From Chlorocebus sabaeus (taxonomy: Eukaryota; Chordata; Mammalia; Primates; Cercopithecidae): a stretch of DNA of 64,000 bases. The stretch covers positions 930,001 through 994,000 of the forward strand of contig NC_132931.1 in NCBI RefSeq assembly GCF_047675955.1. Reading direction: 5' to 3'. Under the pieces are notes generated by a model. That model was not told the origin of the DNA and searched no databases. It saw only the letters and a program-made list of their open reading frames with translations. The position numbers and the translations under genes are program-made. Below are positions 1 to 10,855 of the stretch, in pieces. Every line of letters begins with the position of its first letter. Within the stretch, counting starts at the first letter, position 1.

Positions 1-546
1 TCTCCGTCACTGTCTGCTGGGCTAAGAAAAGCGCGGGAGGTGCCCGTAGGGCGGCTCGCGTGACGCGCCGGTGGCGTGACGCGCCTGAAGCCTTCCGCGC
101 CATCTTGGTTCAGGACGAGTGCCAGGCCTGGAGGGGCGGGGCGGGGCGGGGCCGGGAGCGGCCCAGTGGGGCCTGTGGCTGGAACCCCAGGCTAGGCCTT
201 TGGGGAAACGGGACCCTCACCCTCAGCCCCAGCCAAGAAGGGCGAGGTCTGCTCCCCACCCCGGCCCAGGCTGGACGATCCAGGGTCGCAGGCCAGAACA
301 GAACCCCTGAGATCGGTGGGATCCCCCTGTTTCGTCAAGGAGCACCTCCACTTGCTTTCCCCAGCAGGAATTTGAGCTGGCCCCAGGGGAGCTTCTTCCA
401 TGCCTGTGTGATGCAGCCTCTTGCAGGGATGCCCGTCCTTGGGATGCGGTCGTAGCCTTGACCCTGGGATTCTGGAGCCCTGACCTTAACCCAGGGGCCA
501 AGAGCTCCCTCTTGATGTTGCAGGCACATAAAGATGCAGGGAGAGA
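1..546 (-). promoter_or_regulatory. GUSB: Duplicate GUSB 5' flank/promoter (second copy, exon 1 outside window)
   Basis: This stretch aligns base for base, with several percent mismatches and small gaps, to 51965-52515 just upstream of the intact GUSB gene. It has the same run of GC boxes (131-153), the same downstream block around 180-330, and the same start of an Alu. In the intact copy the start codon lies about 30 bases beyond the point matching base 18 here, so the exon 1 coding part of this copy should begin just left of base 1. A YY1-like core (ccatctt, near 101-107) is intact here but altered in the other copy. The identity of the missing gene is inference. Confidence 0.8.
131..153. 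promoter_or_regulatory. Sp1-type GC-box cluster in duplicate GUSB flank
   Basis: Tandem overlapping ggggcgggg units, matching the cluster at 52107-52132 of the intact GUSB promoter. Such clusters are the usual Sp1 sites of TATA-less housekeeping promoters. Confidence 0.6.
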
Positions 547-881
547 GGCCAGGTGCAGTAATCCCAGCACTTTGGGAACCCGAGGTGGGGGGCGGAGGGG
601 GGGAGGTGGGCGGATCACTTGGGGCCAGGAGTTCGAGACCAGCCTGGCCAACAGACAGTGAAACCCCGTCCCTATTTTGTAAAAATTAAAAAAAAAAAAA
701 AAAATTAGCGGGGCGTGATGACGCGCACCTGTAATCCCAGCTACTCGGGAAGTCGAGGTAGGAGAATCGCTTGAACCCGGGAGGCAAAGGCTGCAGTGAG
801 CCAAGATCACACCACTGCACTCCAGCCTGGGCAACGGAGCAAGACTCTGTCTCCAAAAAAAAAAAAAAAAAAAAAAAAAAT
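547..881 (+). mobile_element. Alu
   Basis: Plus-oriented dimer with a shortened first promoter box, middle A-rich linker near 687-704 and a long A-tail at 856-881. The shared start of this Alu is where the paralogous copy (52516-52576) breaks off. Confidence 0.9.
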
Positions 882-1256
882 TGCAGGGAAAGGGTGCCCT
901 GCGGGACCCCACTTTACTCCAGTAGGGAAGGCACCGTGTGGGAGAGATAGAGGAGGAGATTTGGAGACAGCAAAGGAGACATACGTTTATGGAGGGTACT
1001 TTCATACAGGGACAGTTCAGTGGCCATTGCTGGACATGAGAACCACTACGATTTGTAAAAAGCATGCAGCTTACATAACATTTTCAACTAGCATCCTCGA
1101 CCCGTTACTGGTGGAGTTCCGGGTGGTGAGTCCCTACACATCAGCAGCAACCTCAATTCTCGCCTCCCCAGAAGAAAGAATTGCACTGAAGGGTATAAGG
1201 CAGAAAGCCAGAGGAAGGCCAGTTGCAGAGCAGTAGTAAAAGTTTATTAAAAAGCA
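882..1256. other. Spacer without recognised gene
   Basis: Non-Alu sequence with no coding signal I recognise. Its last part joins, across inserted Alus, with 1838-1921 and 2222-2400 into one older element of unknown family. Confidence 0.5.
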
Positions 1257-1542
1257 GGCCAGCGCTGGTCGCTGTGGCTCACGCCTGTAATCCCAGCACT
1301 TTGGGAGGCAGAGGTGGGAGAATCACGAGGTCAGGGGTTTGAGACCAGCCTGGCCAATATGGTGAAACCCCGTCTCTACTGAAAATTAGCTGGGCATGGT
1401 GGCATGCGCCTGTAGTCCCAGTTACTCAGGAGGCTGAGGCAGGAGAATCTACTGAACCCAGGAGGCAGAGGTTGCAGTCAGCCGAGATCACACCACTGCA
1501 CTCCAGCCTGGCGACAGAGCAACACTCAGTCTAAAAAAAAAA
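1257..1542 (+). mobile_element. Alu
   Basis: Plus-oriented Alu inserted in an older repeat; A-tail at 1533-1542. Confidence 0.9.
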
Positions 1543-1545
1543 GCA

Positions 1546-1839
1546 GGCCAGGTGCAGTGGCTCAAACCTGTAACCCCAGCACTTTGGGAGGTCAAGGCGG
1601 GAGGATTACTTGAGGTCAGGAGTTTGAGACCAACCTGGCCAACATGGAGATACCCCGTCTCTACTAAAAATACAAAAATTAGCCGGGTGGCGGGCACCTG
1701 TAGTCCAAACTATTTGGGAGACTGAGGCAGGAGAAATGCTTGAACCCGGGAGGCAGAGGTTGCAGTGAGCTGAGATCATGCCACTGCACTGCAGCCTGGG
1801 CTACAGAGTGAGATGCCATCTCAGAAAAAAAAAATTATT
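1546..1839 (+). mobile_element. Alu
   Basis: Plus-oriented Alu placed directly after the preceding one; A-tail ends near 1839. Confidence 0.9.
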
Positions 1840-1921
1840 AAAAAACTTTAGAACAGGAAGGAAAGAAAGAAAGTATAACTTGGAAGAGGGCCAAGTGAGT
1901 GACCTAAGAAATCAAGTGCCT

Positions 1922-2221
1922 CGGCCGGGCACGGTGGCTCACGCCTGTAGTCCCAGCACTTTGGGAGGCCGAAGCGGGCAGATCACCTGAGGTTGGGAGT
2001 TCGAGACCAGCCTCACCAACATGGAGAAACCCCATCTCTACTAAAAATACCAAATTAGCCAGGTGTGGTGGCGGGCACCTGTAATCCCAACTATTTGGAA
2101 AGGCTGAGGCAGGAAAATCGCCTGAACCTGGGAGGTGGAGGTTGCAGTGAGCCAAGATCACGCCATTGTACTTCAGCCTGGGCAACAGGAGTGAAATTCC
2201 GTCTCAAAAAAAAGAAAGAAG
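1922..2221 (+). mobile_element. Alu
   Basis: Plus-oriented full-length Alu with an A/G-rich tail at 2206-2221. Confidence 0.9.
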
Positions 2222-2778
2222 CTAAGTGCCCAGCTTGACCTCTAGACTCGGGGTTTCATAGGCTGGCATCCTACCAGGATATTGCCACTCCTGATTCCTT
2301 AGGTGGAGCTCTGAACACACGTTCTTCTTAGACCATAAAGTCATTCGCAGGGTGCACAACAGTTACGGATGTCGGGTGCCTCTGCCATACGGAGGGGTCC
2401 CTCAGGTCCTAGGAACCTGGCCTGGACACAATTGTTTGTACGATTACTCCCAACCCCCTTTTTTCACACTCACCAAACCCACCTTCTGAAAATGGACCTT
2501 AATACTGGAAATGGAGTCCCCAGCGCAGTGAAAATAAATACATTCTAGGAACTGACAAGGCCTGAAGGCTTTTTCCCAAATGTTTACACGGTTTTTTTTT
2601 TTGGTCATATTTTCTTATTTTTTAATTTTACTTTTATATTCCATTAGTGAAATGTTGACATGCTTAATTAAATTAGGATACAGTTCATTGTTTATGAGGC
2701 AGCTTTAGGCCAAATTTAACAAAAGTAAGAAAAAGTAGGATGCAGACGTTTGTACAGTATGTAAAAATCAGTAATTCA
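2222..2778. other. Old repeat remainder and AT-rich spacer
   Basis: The first part continues the older element seen at 1838-1921 (split by Alus); the rest is AT-rich non-coding sequence. No gene seen. Confidence 0.4.
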
Positions 2779-2990
2779 GGCCAGGCTCAGTGGCTCACGC
2801 CTGTAATCCCAGCACTTTGGGAGACTGAGGCGGGAGGATCACCTGAGGTCAGGAGTTCAAGACCAGTCTGGCCAACATAGTGAAACACCGTCTCTACTAA
2901 AAATACAAAAATTAGCCAGGTGTGGTGGCAGGTGTCTGTAATCCCAGCTACTAAGGAAGCTGAGGCAGGAGAATCACTTGAACCTGGGAG
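2779..2990 (+). mobile_element. Alu, 3' truncated
   Basis: Plus-oriented Alu that stops in its right arm and runs into a polypurine tract. Confidence 0.85.
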
Positions 2991-3048
2991 GAGGAGGAGG
3001 AGAAGGAAGAAGAGGAAGAAGAAGAGGAGGAGGAAGAGGAGGAGGAGT
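2988..3048 (+). repeat. Polypurine (GGA/GAA)n tract
   Basis: About 60 bases made only of A and G in gga, gaa and gag triplets, replacing the end of the preceding Alu. Confidence 0.9.
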
Positions 3049-3202
3049 GAGAATCACTAACTGCCACAAGAATGGCACCAAGCCATTCATGAGGGACCTG
3101 CCCCTATGACCTGAACACCTCCCACCAGGCCCCACTTTCAACACTGAGAATCAAATTTCAACACAACACTTGGTGGGGTCAAACAAACCATAACCAAACC
3201 AC
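3049..3202 (-). mobile_element. MaLR-type LTR fragment (THE1/MST-like)
   Basis: Read on the - strand, this shows the start region typical of THE1/MST LTRs: the 'cctggtgggaggtg' block and the segment ending with a ggtttggtt-like motif. Divergent; subfamily not resolved. Confidence 0.6.
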
Positions 3203-3203
3203 A

Positions 3204-3330
3204 GGATAGGGACTATTATTATTACCATTTCTCAAATGTGGAAACTGAGACACATGAAGATTCAGTAACTTTCCTGACACCACAGAGCTAGTAAGATGCA
3301 GAACTGGGAATCTGACCTAATCAATCTGTT
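3204..3330 (-). mobile_element. MIR fragment
   Basis: The reverse strand matches the conserved MIR core: the segment for 'tggcagaactggg...gtaactt...ctcagtttcc' followed by an ATT-rich run. Confidence 0.75.
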
Positions 3331-3387
3331 TCCAAGTGCTTATTGCTGTCACTGTAAATCAGTCTGCCATACCGCCTCACAAAGACT

Positions 3388-3532
3388 TTTTTTTCTTGAG
3401 AAAGTGTCTTGCACTGTCACCCAGGCTGGATCACAGTTCACTGTAGCCTCGACCACCTGGGCTCAGGTGATCCTCCCGCCTTAGCCTCCCAAGTAGCTAG
3501 GACTACAGACACATGCCATCACGCCCAGCTAA
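3388..3532 (-). mobile_element. Alu monomer/fragment (reverse)
   Basis: Reverse-oriented Alu left-arm sequence from the T-rich start to the cacgcccagctaatttt segment, abutting the next reverse Alu. Confidence 0.75.
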
Positions 3533-3819
3533 TTTTTTTTTTTTTTTTTTTGAGACGGTCACCCAGGCTGGAGTGCATTGGAACAACCTCGGCTCACTGC
3601 AACCTCCGCCTCCCGGCTTCAAGCGATTCTCCTTCCTCAGCCTCCTGAATAGCTGGAATTAGAGGTGCATCACCATGCCTGGCTAATTTTTGTATTTTTA
3701 GTAGAGACAGGGTTTCACCATGTTGGCGAGGCTGGTCTCAAACTCCTGAGCTCAGGTGATCCGCCTGCCTTGGCCTCCCAAAGTGCTGCGATTACAGGTG
3801 TGAGCCTTCATGCCAGGCC
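3533..3819 (-). mobile_element. Alu (reverse)
   Basis: T-run at 3533-3551 followed by gagacgg and a complete reverse dimer ending near 3819. Confidence 0.9.
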
Positions 3820-3850
3820 CTATGCCCAGCTAATTTTTAAAACATTTTGT

Positions 3851-4170
3851 TGGCCAGGCACAGTGGCTCATGCCTGTAATCCTAGCACTTTGGGAGGCCA
3901 AGGTGGGTGGATCACTTAAGGTCAGGAGTTCAAGACCAGCCTGGCCAACGTGGCGAAAGCCCATCTCTACTAAAAATACAAAAATTAGCCAAGTGTGGTG
4001 GTGCACACCTGTAATCCCATTTAATCGGGAGGCTGAGGAAGAATTGCTTGAACCTGAGAGGTGGAGGTTGCAGTGAGCTGAGATCACACCACTGCACTCC
4101 AGCCTGTGAGACAGGAGCAAGACTCCATCTCAAAACAAAAACAAAAACACAAAACGCAAAAAAAAACACA
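3851..4170 (+). mobile_element. Alu
   Basis: Plus-oriented Alu with a patterned (CAAAA)n-type tail at 4131-4170. Confidence 0.9.
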
Positions 4171-4179
4171 TTTTGTAGT

Positions 4180-4475
4180 CTGGGCATGGTGGCTTATGCC
4201 TGTAATCCCAACACTTTAGGAGGCTGAAGCAGGTGGATCATCTGAGGTTGGGAGTTCGAGACCAGCCTGCCCAACATGGAGAAACCCTCATTTCTACTGA
4301 AAATGCAAAATTAGCCAAATATGTGGCACACGCCTGTAATCCCAGCTACTTGGGAGGCTGAGACTGGAGAACCACTTGAACCCAGGAGGCGGAAGTTGGA
4401 GTGACCCAAGATCACACCATTAAACTCCAGCCTGGGCAACAAGAGTGAAATTCCATCTCACAAAAAAAAAAAAAA
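4180..4475 (+). mobile_element. Alu
   Basis: Plus-oriented diverged Alu; A-tail at 4462-4474. Confidence 0.85.
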
Positions 4476-4598
4476 GTTTGTAGTCAGGGTCTCACTATGT
4501 TGCCTAGGCTGGCTTTGAACTGCTGGCCTCAAGCAATCCTCCCAGCTCAGATTCCCAAAGTGTTGAGATTATAGGTATGAGCCACTGTGCCCAGCCTG
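4476..4598 (-). mobile_element. Alu monomer (FRAM/FLAM-like, reverse)
   Basis: A single reverse arm from the 'cagggtctcactatgttgcc' segment to cactgtgcccagcc. Confidence 0.75.
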
Positions 4599-4699
4599 AA
4601 AGACTTTCAAATTTGTGTTTGAAGAAGGAATTGACAGAGTCATGGGTTTTTTAATACACTCATATATGGAGAGAAAAGGAAACTGTCAATTTTCTCCAT

Positions 4700-4735
4700 A
4701 TATATATACACACACATATATATATGAAATGTATA
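4700..4735. repeat. (TA)n/(CA)n microsatellite
   Basis: Alternating tatata and cacaca units. Confidence 0.8.
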
Positions 4736-4754
4736 GATTTTTTAAAAACTTTTT

Positions 4755-5050
4755 TTAAAAAATTTTATTTATTTATTCATTTTTGAGATGAAGTCTTGCT
4801 CTGTCACCCAGGCACAATGTTGACTCACTGCAACCTCCACCTCCGAGGTTCAAGCGATTCTCCTGCCTCAGTCTCTCAAGTAGTTGGGACTACAGGCGTG
4901 TGTCACCATGCATGGCTAATTTTTTGTATTTTTAGTAGAGACGGGGTTTCACCGTGTTAGGCAGGATGGTCTCGATCTCCTGACCTCGTGATCCACCTGC
5001 CTCAGCCTCCCAAAGTGCTGGGTATACTGGTGTGAGCCACCGCACCCAGT
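4755..5050 (-). mobile_element. Alu (reverse)
   Basis: Starts with a (TTTA)-rich tail and gagatgaagtcttgctctg; ends with gagccaccgcacccag. Confidence 0.9.
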
Positions 5051-5052
5051 AA

Positions 5053-5182
5053 GATTTTTTTTTAATAGAGATGGGGTGTTGCTATATTGACCAGGCTGGT
5101 CTCGAACTCCTGGCCTCAAGTGATCTTCCCGTCTCTGCCTCTCAAAATGCCTGGATTACAGGTATGAGCCACCACGTTTGGC
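5053..5182 (-). mobile_element. Alu monomer (reverse)
   Basis: A second reverse arm (the tagagatgggg...ctggtctcgaactcctgg region) ending at 5182. Confidence 0.75.
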
Positions 5183-5479
5183 CCATATATATATAAATAC
5201 AAGTGTTTATATTTTTATATCTACAGAGATGACACTTGATATTTTAATTGCTACTTTTATATTTTAATATCAATACGATGACAGCAATTATCAAGCACAA
5301 CACCCAATTAGAATAACAGGCATTTCCAATCCTCCCACCTCAGCCGCACTCTTGCGTGGTTTTTGAGGTTAAAGTCTTCTTGGTTTGGGTTTTTCTTTTG
5401 GCAATATCTAAAACTAATCTCTGAATTCTGAGTGTCTTCAAAGACCTCTTCCCCTTTGCATAAATACTTCCATGGACAG

Positions 5480-5652
5480 TTGTTTTATTATTTAAAATAA
5501 ACTTTATTGAAGTTTACATACAATAAAATGCACTCATTTTAAGTGTATAGGTTGTTTTGAGACAGGGTCTCACTTGAACTGTATAGTTTGATGAGGCTTA
5601 GCAAATGGATATATCTGAATACCCACTGTCACTATCAAGATATAGAACTTTC
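5480..5652 (+). mobile_element. L1 3' end fragment, part 1
   Basis: Matches the L1M-type 3' region: an ataaaatgcactcattttaa-like segment and the following text. Continues at 6873-7120 after an Alu cluster. Subfamily not resolved. Confidence 0.55.
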
Positions 5653-5782
5653 TGCTTAGATGCAGTGGCTCATGCCTGTAATCTCAACTTTGGGAGGCTG
5701 AATTGGGAGGACTGCATGAGGCCAGGAGTTCCAGGACAACCTGGGCAACATGAATGCACCCGGTTACAAAATTTTTTAGAAA
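5653..5782 (+). mobile_element. Alu left arm, interrupted
   Basis: Left part of an old Alu; its right arm resumes at 6083 after a younger Alu inserted in the A-rich linker. Confidence 0.75.
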
Positions 5783-6082
5783 CGGCCGAGCGCGGTGGCT
5801 CACGCCTGTAATCCCAACACTTTGGGAGGCCAAGGCGGGTGGATCACCTGAGGTTGGGAGTTCAAGACCAGCCTGACCAACATGGAGAAACCCCGTCTCA
5901 ACTAAAAGTACAAAATTAGCCAGGCGTGGTGGCCCATGCCTGTAATCCCAGCTAATTGGGAGGCTGAGGCAGGATAATTGCTCGAACCCGGGAGGCAGAG
6001 GTTGCAGTTAACTGAGATTGCATCAACGCACTCCAGCCTAGGCGACGAGCAAAACTCCATCTCAAAAAAAAAAAAAAAAAAA
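5783..6082 (+). mobile_element. Alu nested in older Alu
   Basis: Full plus-oriented Alu with an A-tail at 6064-6082, splitting the element at 5653-5782/6083-6252. Confidence 0.85.
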
Positions 6083-6252
6083 TTTAAATTAGCCAGGTAT
6101 GGTGGCATGCACCTGTGGTCCTAGTTTCTCAGGGGGCTGAGGCAAAAGAATCACTTGAGCCAGGAATTAGAGGCAGCAGTGAGCTGTGACTGCAATACTG
6201 CATACCAGTCAGAGCGACAGAGGAAGGCGCTGTCACAAAAAAAAAAAAAATT
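6083..6252 (+). mobile_element. Alu right arm of interrupted element
   Basis: Right-arm sequence from attagccaggtatggtgg to an A-tail at 6237-6250. Confidence 0.75.
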
Positions 6253-6254
6253 AA

Positions 6255-6555
6255 GGCCAGGAGCGATGGCTCACACCTGTACTCCTGACACTTGGAGAAG
6301 GCAAAGTAGGAGCATCCCTTGACCCCAGGAGTTCCAGACCAGCTTGGGCAATATAGTGATATATCATCTCTACAAATAATATTTTAAAATTTAGCCAAGC
6401 GTGTGGGCAAAGGCCTGTAGTCCCAGCTACTTGGGAGGCTGATCACTTGGGTCCAGGTGGGGAAGTCTGTAATGAGTAGCGCCATTGCACTCCAGCCTGA
6501 GCAACACAATGAGACCCTGTCTCAAAACAAAAACAAAAACAAATCAACAAAAAAG
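6255..6555 (+). mobile_element. Alu
   Basis: Plus-oriented diverged Alu; tail of (CAAAAA) units. Confidence 0.85.
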
Positions 6556-6565
6556 AACTTTCCCT

Positions 6566-6872
6566 AGGGCTCTGCGGTGGCTCATGCCTGTAATCACAGC
6601 ACTTTGGGATGCAGGCTGATCACCTGAGGTCAGGAGTTTGAGACCAGCCTGGACTACACGGTGAAACCCTGTCTCTACTAAAAATATAAAAATCAGCCAG
6701 GTGTGGTGGTGCACGCCTGTGGTCTCAGCTACTCAGGAGGCTGAGGCAGGAGAATTGCTTTAAACTGGAAGGCAGAGGTGGCAGTGAGCCAAGATCAAGC
6801 CATTACACTCCTGCATGGGCAATAAAGCAAGACTCCGACTCAAAAAAAAAAAAAAAAAAGAAAGAAAGAAAA
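6566..6872 (+). mobile_element. Alu
   Basis: Plus-oriented Alu; A-tail followed by (GAAA)n at 6842-6872. Confidence 0.9.
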
Positions 6873-7120
6873 CTTTCCTGTTACTCCAGGGAGTTGCCTC
6901 TGACCCCTCCCAGTCAATCCACCTTCCACCCCGACCCAGGCAACCACTGATCTGCTCTGTGTCACTACAGATTAGATTTGGTGTTTCTAGAATGTCACAT
7001 CAGTAGAATTATACGGGATGCTCTTTTGGGTCTGGTTTCTTCCACAGAGCATGTTTTTGAGATTCATCCATTTCCTGTATGTTTCAGTATCTTGTTCCCA
7101 AGGACCATTTTTAGCAACAG
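6873..7120 (+). mobile_element. L1 3' end fragment, part 2
   Basis: Continues the element at 5480-5652: the 'caaccactgatctgctctgt' block, the 'gattcatccat' block and the following text are typical of L1M 3' ends. Confidence 0.6.
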
Positions 7121-7246
7121 AAAACAGAACAAATTTCATGAGTATTTCAGTTGCACACCTTTCTTCGGATAAGATTCTTTGAATCAATTTTATGACATGA
7201 AATGTTGTCTACCACTTTGCAGCTGCTGAAAAGAAGAGATACATCC

Positions 7247-7545
7247 TCTTTCTTTTCTTTCTTTCTTTTTTCTTTTTCTCTTTTTTTTGAGATGGAGTTT
7301 CACTCTTATTTTCTGGGCTGGAGTGCAATGGTGCGATCTTGGCTCACCAAAACCTCTGCTTCCTGGGTTCCAGCGATTTTCCTGCCACAGCCTCCTGAGT
7401 AGCTAGGATTACAGGCATATGCCACCATGCCCAGATAATAATTTTTGTGTTTTTAGTAGAGACGGGGTTTCACTATGTTGACCAGACTGGTCTCAAACTC
7501 CTGACCTTAAGTGATCCACCTGCCTTGGCCTCCCAAAATGCTGGA
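7247..7545 (-). mobile_element. Alu (reverse), end missing
   Basis: CT-rich tail then tttgagatggagtttcactc; lacks the final ~30 bases. Confidence 0.85.
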
Positions 7546-7605
7546 AACATATTTTATTGCATTTTTAAAATATCACAAAGGGGTCTCAGGAATCATTTGG
7601 CATCT

Positions 7606-7905
7606 TCTTCTTTTTTTTTTTTTGAAATGGAGCCTTGCTCTGTTGCCCAAGCTGGAGGGCAGTGGCATGCTATCAGCTCACTACAACCTCCGCCTCCCAG
7701 GTTCAAGCGATCCTCCTGCCTCAGCCTTCCCGAGTAGCTGGAACAATAGCCACATGCCACCACGCCCAGCTAATTTTATATTTTTAGTAGAGAAGGGGTT
7801 TCGCCATGTTGGCCAGGCTGGTCTCAAACCCCTGACCTCCAGTGATCCACCAGCCTCAGCCTCCCAAAGTGCTGGGATTACAGGCGTGAGCCACCATGCC
7901 CAGCC
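7606..7905 (-). mobile_element. Alu (reverse)
   Basis: Full reverse Alu flanked by a direct repeat gcatcttctt (target-site duplication) on both sides. Confidence 0.92.
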
Positions 7906-7976
7906 AGCATCTTCTTATTTCTATAAGTCTTATTCATAGACTCTTAGATCTTATTCATCAGCATCCTGATCTGTTT

Positions 7977-8277
7977 CCTTTTTTTTTTTTTTTTGGAGAC
8001 GGAGTCTTGCTCTGTTGCCCAGGCTGAAGTGCAGTGGCACAATCTCGGCTCACTGCAAGCTCTGCCTCCTGGGCTCACGCCATTCTCCTCAATCAGTCTC
8101 CCGAATAGCTGGGACTACAGGCGCCTGCCACAACACCCAGCTAATTTTTTTGTATTTTTAGTAGAGATGGGGTTTCACCATGTTAGTCAGGATGGTCTCG
8201 ATCTCGTGACCTCGTGATCCACCCACTTTGGCCTCCCAAAGTGCTGGGATTACAGGCATGAGCCACCGTGCCCAGCC
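7977..8277 (-). mobile_element. Alu (reverse)
   Basis: Full reverse Alu flanked by cctgatctgttt on both sides (target-site duplication). Confidence 0.92.
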
Positions 8278-8316
8278 TGATCTGTTTTTTTCAGAGACAC
8301 AGATACTATCCAACAT

Positions 8317-8636
8317 TTTTCTTTTTCTTTCCTTTTCTTTTTTCTTTTTTTTTAAGACAGAGTCTCGCTCTATTGCCCAGGCTGGAGTGCAGTGGCACAA
8401 TCTCAGCTAACTGCAACCTCCACTTCCCAGGTTCAAGCAATTCTCCTGCCTCAGCCTAACAAGAAGCTGGTATTACAGGTGCTCACGACCACACCTGGAT
8501 AATTTTTGTATTTTTAGTAGAGACAGGGTTTTACCATGTTGGCCAGGCTGGTCTCAAACTCCTGACCTGAACTGACCCTCCAGCCTCGGCCTCCCAAAGT
8601 GCTGAGGTTACAGGCATCAGCTGCCACACCCGGCCG
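8317..8636 (-). mobile_element. Alu (reverse)
   Basis: CTTTT-rich tail then agacagagtctcgctc; flanked by repeated caacattttt copies. Confidence 0.9.
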
Positions 8637-8739
8637 GTCATTCAACATTTTTCTGATATCTTTGTTTTAGCTGTTGTGTTTTACTGAATTAAAGTATCTG
8701 AATTTGGTAAACATTTGTAAATCAAAGAAAATTACTGAA

Positions 8740-9174
8740 GCATGTCTCAGTCATTTTTAGAGGTCATTTTGCCAAAGTTGAGGATGCAGTGGGAGGAAAA
8801 AAGAAGTAAAAACCACAGGAAATATTTGTGATGCATGCTTTTTTTTTTTTTTCCAAAGACGGTTTGGGGACTTCAATATTTAAAGGGAAAAAGAGGCCAG
8901 GCTCGGTGACGCATGCCTGTAATTCCAGCACTTTGGGACGCCTAGGCAGGCAGATCACCTGACGTCAGGAGTTTGATATCAGCCTGGCCAACATGGTGAA
9001 ACCCTGTCTCTACTAAAAACACAAAAATTAGCTGAGCGTGGTGGTGCGTGCCTGTAATCCCGGCTACTCGGGAGGCTGAGGCAGGAGAATTGCTTGAACC
9101 CAGGAGGCAGAGGTTGCAGTGAGCTCAGATTGCACCACTGCACTGCAGCCTGGGCAACAGAGCAAGACTCAGTC

Positions 9175-9206
<32 letters not shown>

Positions 9207-9557
9207 AGGGAAAAAGAGTGAGTAGTAGGGGAATGCAAAATTAAAAAACAAGCGGGGAGGGAGAACAAATGGAAGCACCAAACGATTGTGTTCCTTTCAG
9301 TCGTTGATCAGCGTTTACAGCATCCACATTTTACATATGGAAAGAAAAGGGAGGAGAAATAGTCAATTATGTATTTATCTTGCGCTCAGTGAATCTGCAT
9401 TTTTTCATAAGATAAATAAACATAGAGTACAGGAAGCAGCCAGATACGCTCGTCTCCGGTGCACAGAGGGATGACTTTTAGTTCTGTCCTTTGTCCTTTA
9501 CCTGTGAAGACAAGTTTTTCGTTTATGTTGTCAGGGTGAAATTCAACAGAACTGTTT
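8740..9557 (-). mobile_element. LTR-like segment A (ERV1-type?), inverted, split by Alu
   Basis: The reverse strand of this stretch (outside the Alu at 8893-9207) matches 12860-13350: the caccctga...ggacaaagga block, the atgcagattcac-like block, the gaagtccccaaacc block and the ctcaac.ttggcaaaat end. The poly-purine/CA pattern and the end region resemble ERV1-class LTRs; I cannot name the family. Confidence 0.5.
8893..9207 (+). mobile_element. Alu
   Basis: Plus-oriented Alu ending in an (AAAT)n tail at 9177-9207. Confidence 0.9.
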
Positions 9558-9848
9558 TGGCCAGGCATGGTGGCTTGTGCCTATACTACCAGCACTTTAG
9601 GAGGCCAAGGTAGGTGGATTGCATGAGGCCAGGAGTTGGAGACCAGCCTGGCCACCATGGTGAAACCCCATCTCTACTACAAATACAAAAATTAGCCAGG
9701 TGTGGTGGTGCACACCTGTAATCCTAGTTACTCAGGAGGCTGAGGCAGGAGAATCGCTTGAACCAGGAGGTAGAGGTTGCAATCAGCTGAGATGGTGCAA
9801 TTGCATGCCAGCCTGGGCAACAGAGCAAGACTCTGTCTCAAAACAAAA
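9558..9848 (+). mobile_element. Alu
   Basis: Plus-oriented Alu flanked by cagaactgtttt on both sides (target-site duplication). Confidence 0.92.
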
Positions 9849-10268
9849 CCAGAACTGTTTTACATGAAATTCAAGAAATTAAACCAAACTGTTGGTTTTC
9901 CTTTCACATATTCAATATCAGTAACTCATCTTTCTGGGTTTGAGATACTGAATGAGCGATGTCTGGCCTCATCCAAACCCTAGTAGATTTCTCACCCTGC
10001 GGAAGTTTTATGTAACACGCTTGTGCTGAAGTTTTCTGATGAACGATCATAGCTACAAAATCTTTTATCATTTGAAGGAACAAGTGTAATACAACCCAAG
10101 AAATTTTGAATATCAAGACCCTACCCTCTTCCCTGAATAATGACTGTGAAAGGAAAATAAAGCTCAGGACCACCAACTCACTAAGCCAAAGGCAAAAGTC
10201 AAGCTGGAAACTGGATCATTCAAACCTGCCTCTCCCCCATTTTGTCCCTAAATAGATAGCTACAAAGA
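9849..10268. other. Non-Alu spacer with LTR-like part B
   Basis: From about 10130 the sequence resembles 12030-12140 (direct orientation) and continues at 10572-10855 like 12463-12990, so it is another copy of the LTR-like family. 9849-10130 is not recognised. Confidence 0.4.
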
Positions 10269-10571
10269 TTTTTTTTTTTTTTTTTTTTTTTTTGAAACGG
10301 AGTCTCGCGCTGTCACCCAGGCTGGAGTGCAGTGGCGCGATGTCAGCTCACTGCAAGCTCTGCCTCCTGGGTTCATGTCATTCTGCCTCAGCCTGCAGAG
10401 TAGCTGGGACTACAGGCGCCCGCCACCACGCCTGGCTCATTTTTTGTATTTTCAGTAAAGATGGGGTTTCACCATGTTAGCCAGGATGGTCTCAATCTCC
10501 TGATCTCATGATCCGTCTGCCTCGGCCTCCCAAAGTTCTGGGATTACTGGCGTGAGCCACCTTACCCGACC
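10269..10571 (-). mobile_element. Alu (reverse)
   Basis: Long T-run at 10269-10292 then gaaacggagtctcgcgctg; flanked by ctacaaagat on both sides. Confidence 0.92.
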
Positions 10572-10855
10572 TACAAAGATTTTTTTTTTTAAAAAGCTAC
10601 GTACCTCCCTCACGATTCGCCCATGAGGAAATTCCTTGTGGACCTCAAGATTTTGACCTTAGAACAGTTCTGCTGAATTTCACCCTGAAAATGTAAATTG
10701 ATAGCTTATCCTTGCAGGACAAAGGATAGACCCCAAGGTCATCCCTCTGCTCATGTGAGACAATTAATTGTGTATCTGACTGCTTCCTCTGCCCCATGTT
10801 TACTTTCTCTTTTAAAAAACAAACAAACAAACAAACAAAAACCTTAAAAAAAATA
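10572..10855 (+). mobile_element. LTR-like segment B
   Basis: Shares the cctcaagat.ttgacc, gttctg.tgaatttcaccctga, ggacaaagga and gacagaac-type blocks with 12500-12990 in the same orientation. Confidence 0.45.

Noticed and set aside
223..1065. 280-codon open frame on the - strand across the GUSB flank and an Alu
   Set aside because: It spans promoter sequence and an Alu poly-T run; no family resemblance, chance frame.
3533..4475. Regular repeats that could suggest a CRISPR-like array
   Set aside because: They are Alu copies of ~300 bases in both orientations, not short repeats with spacers.
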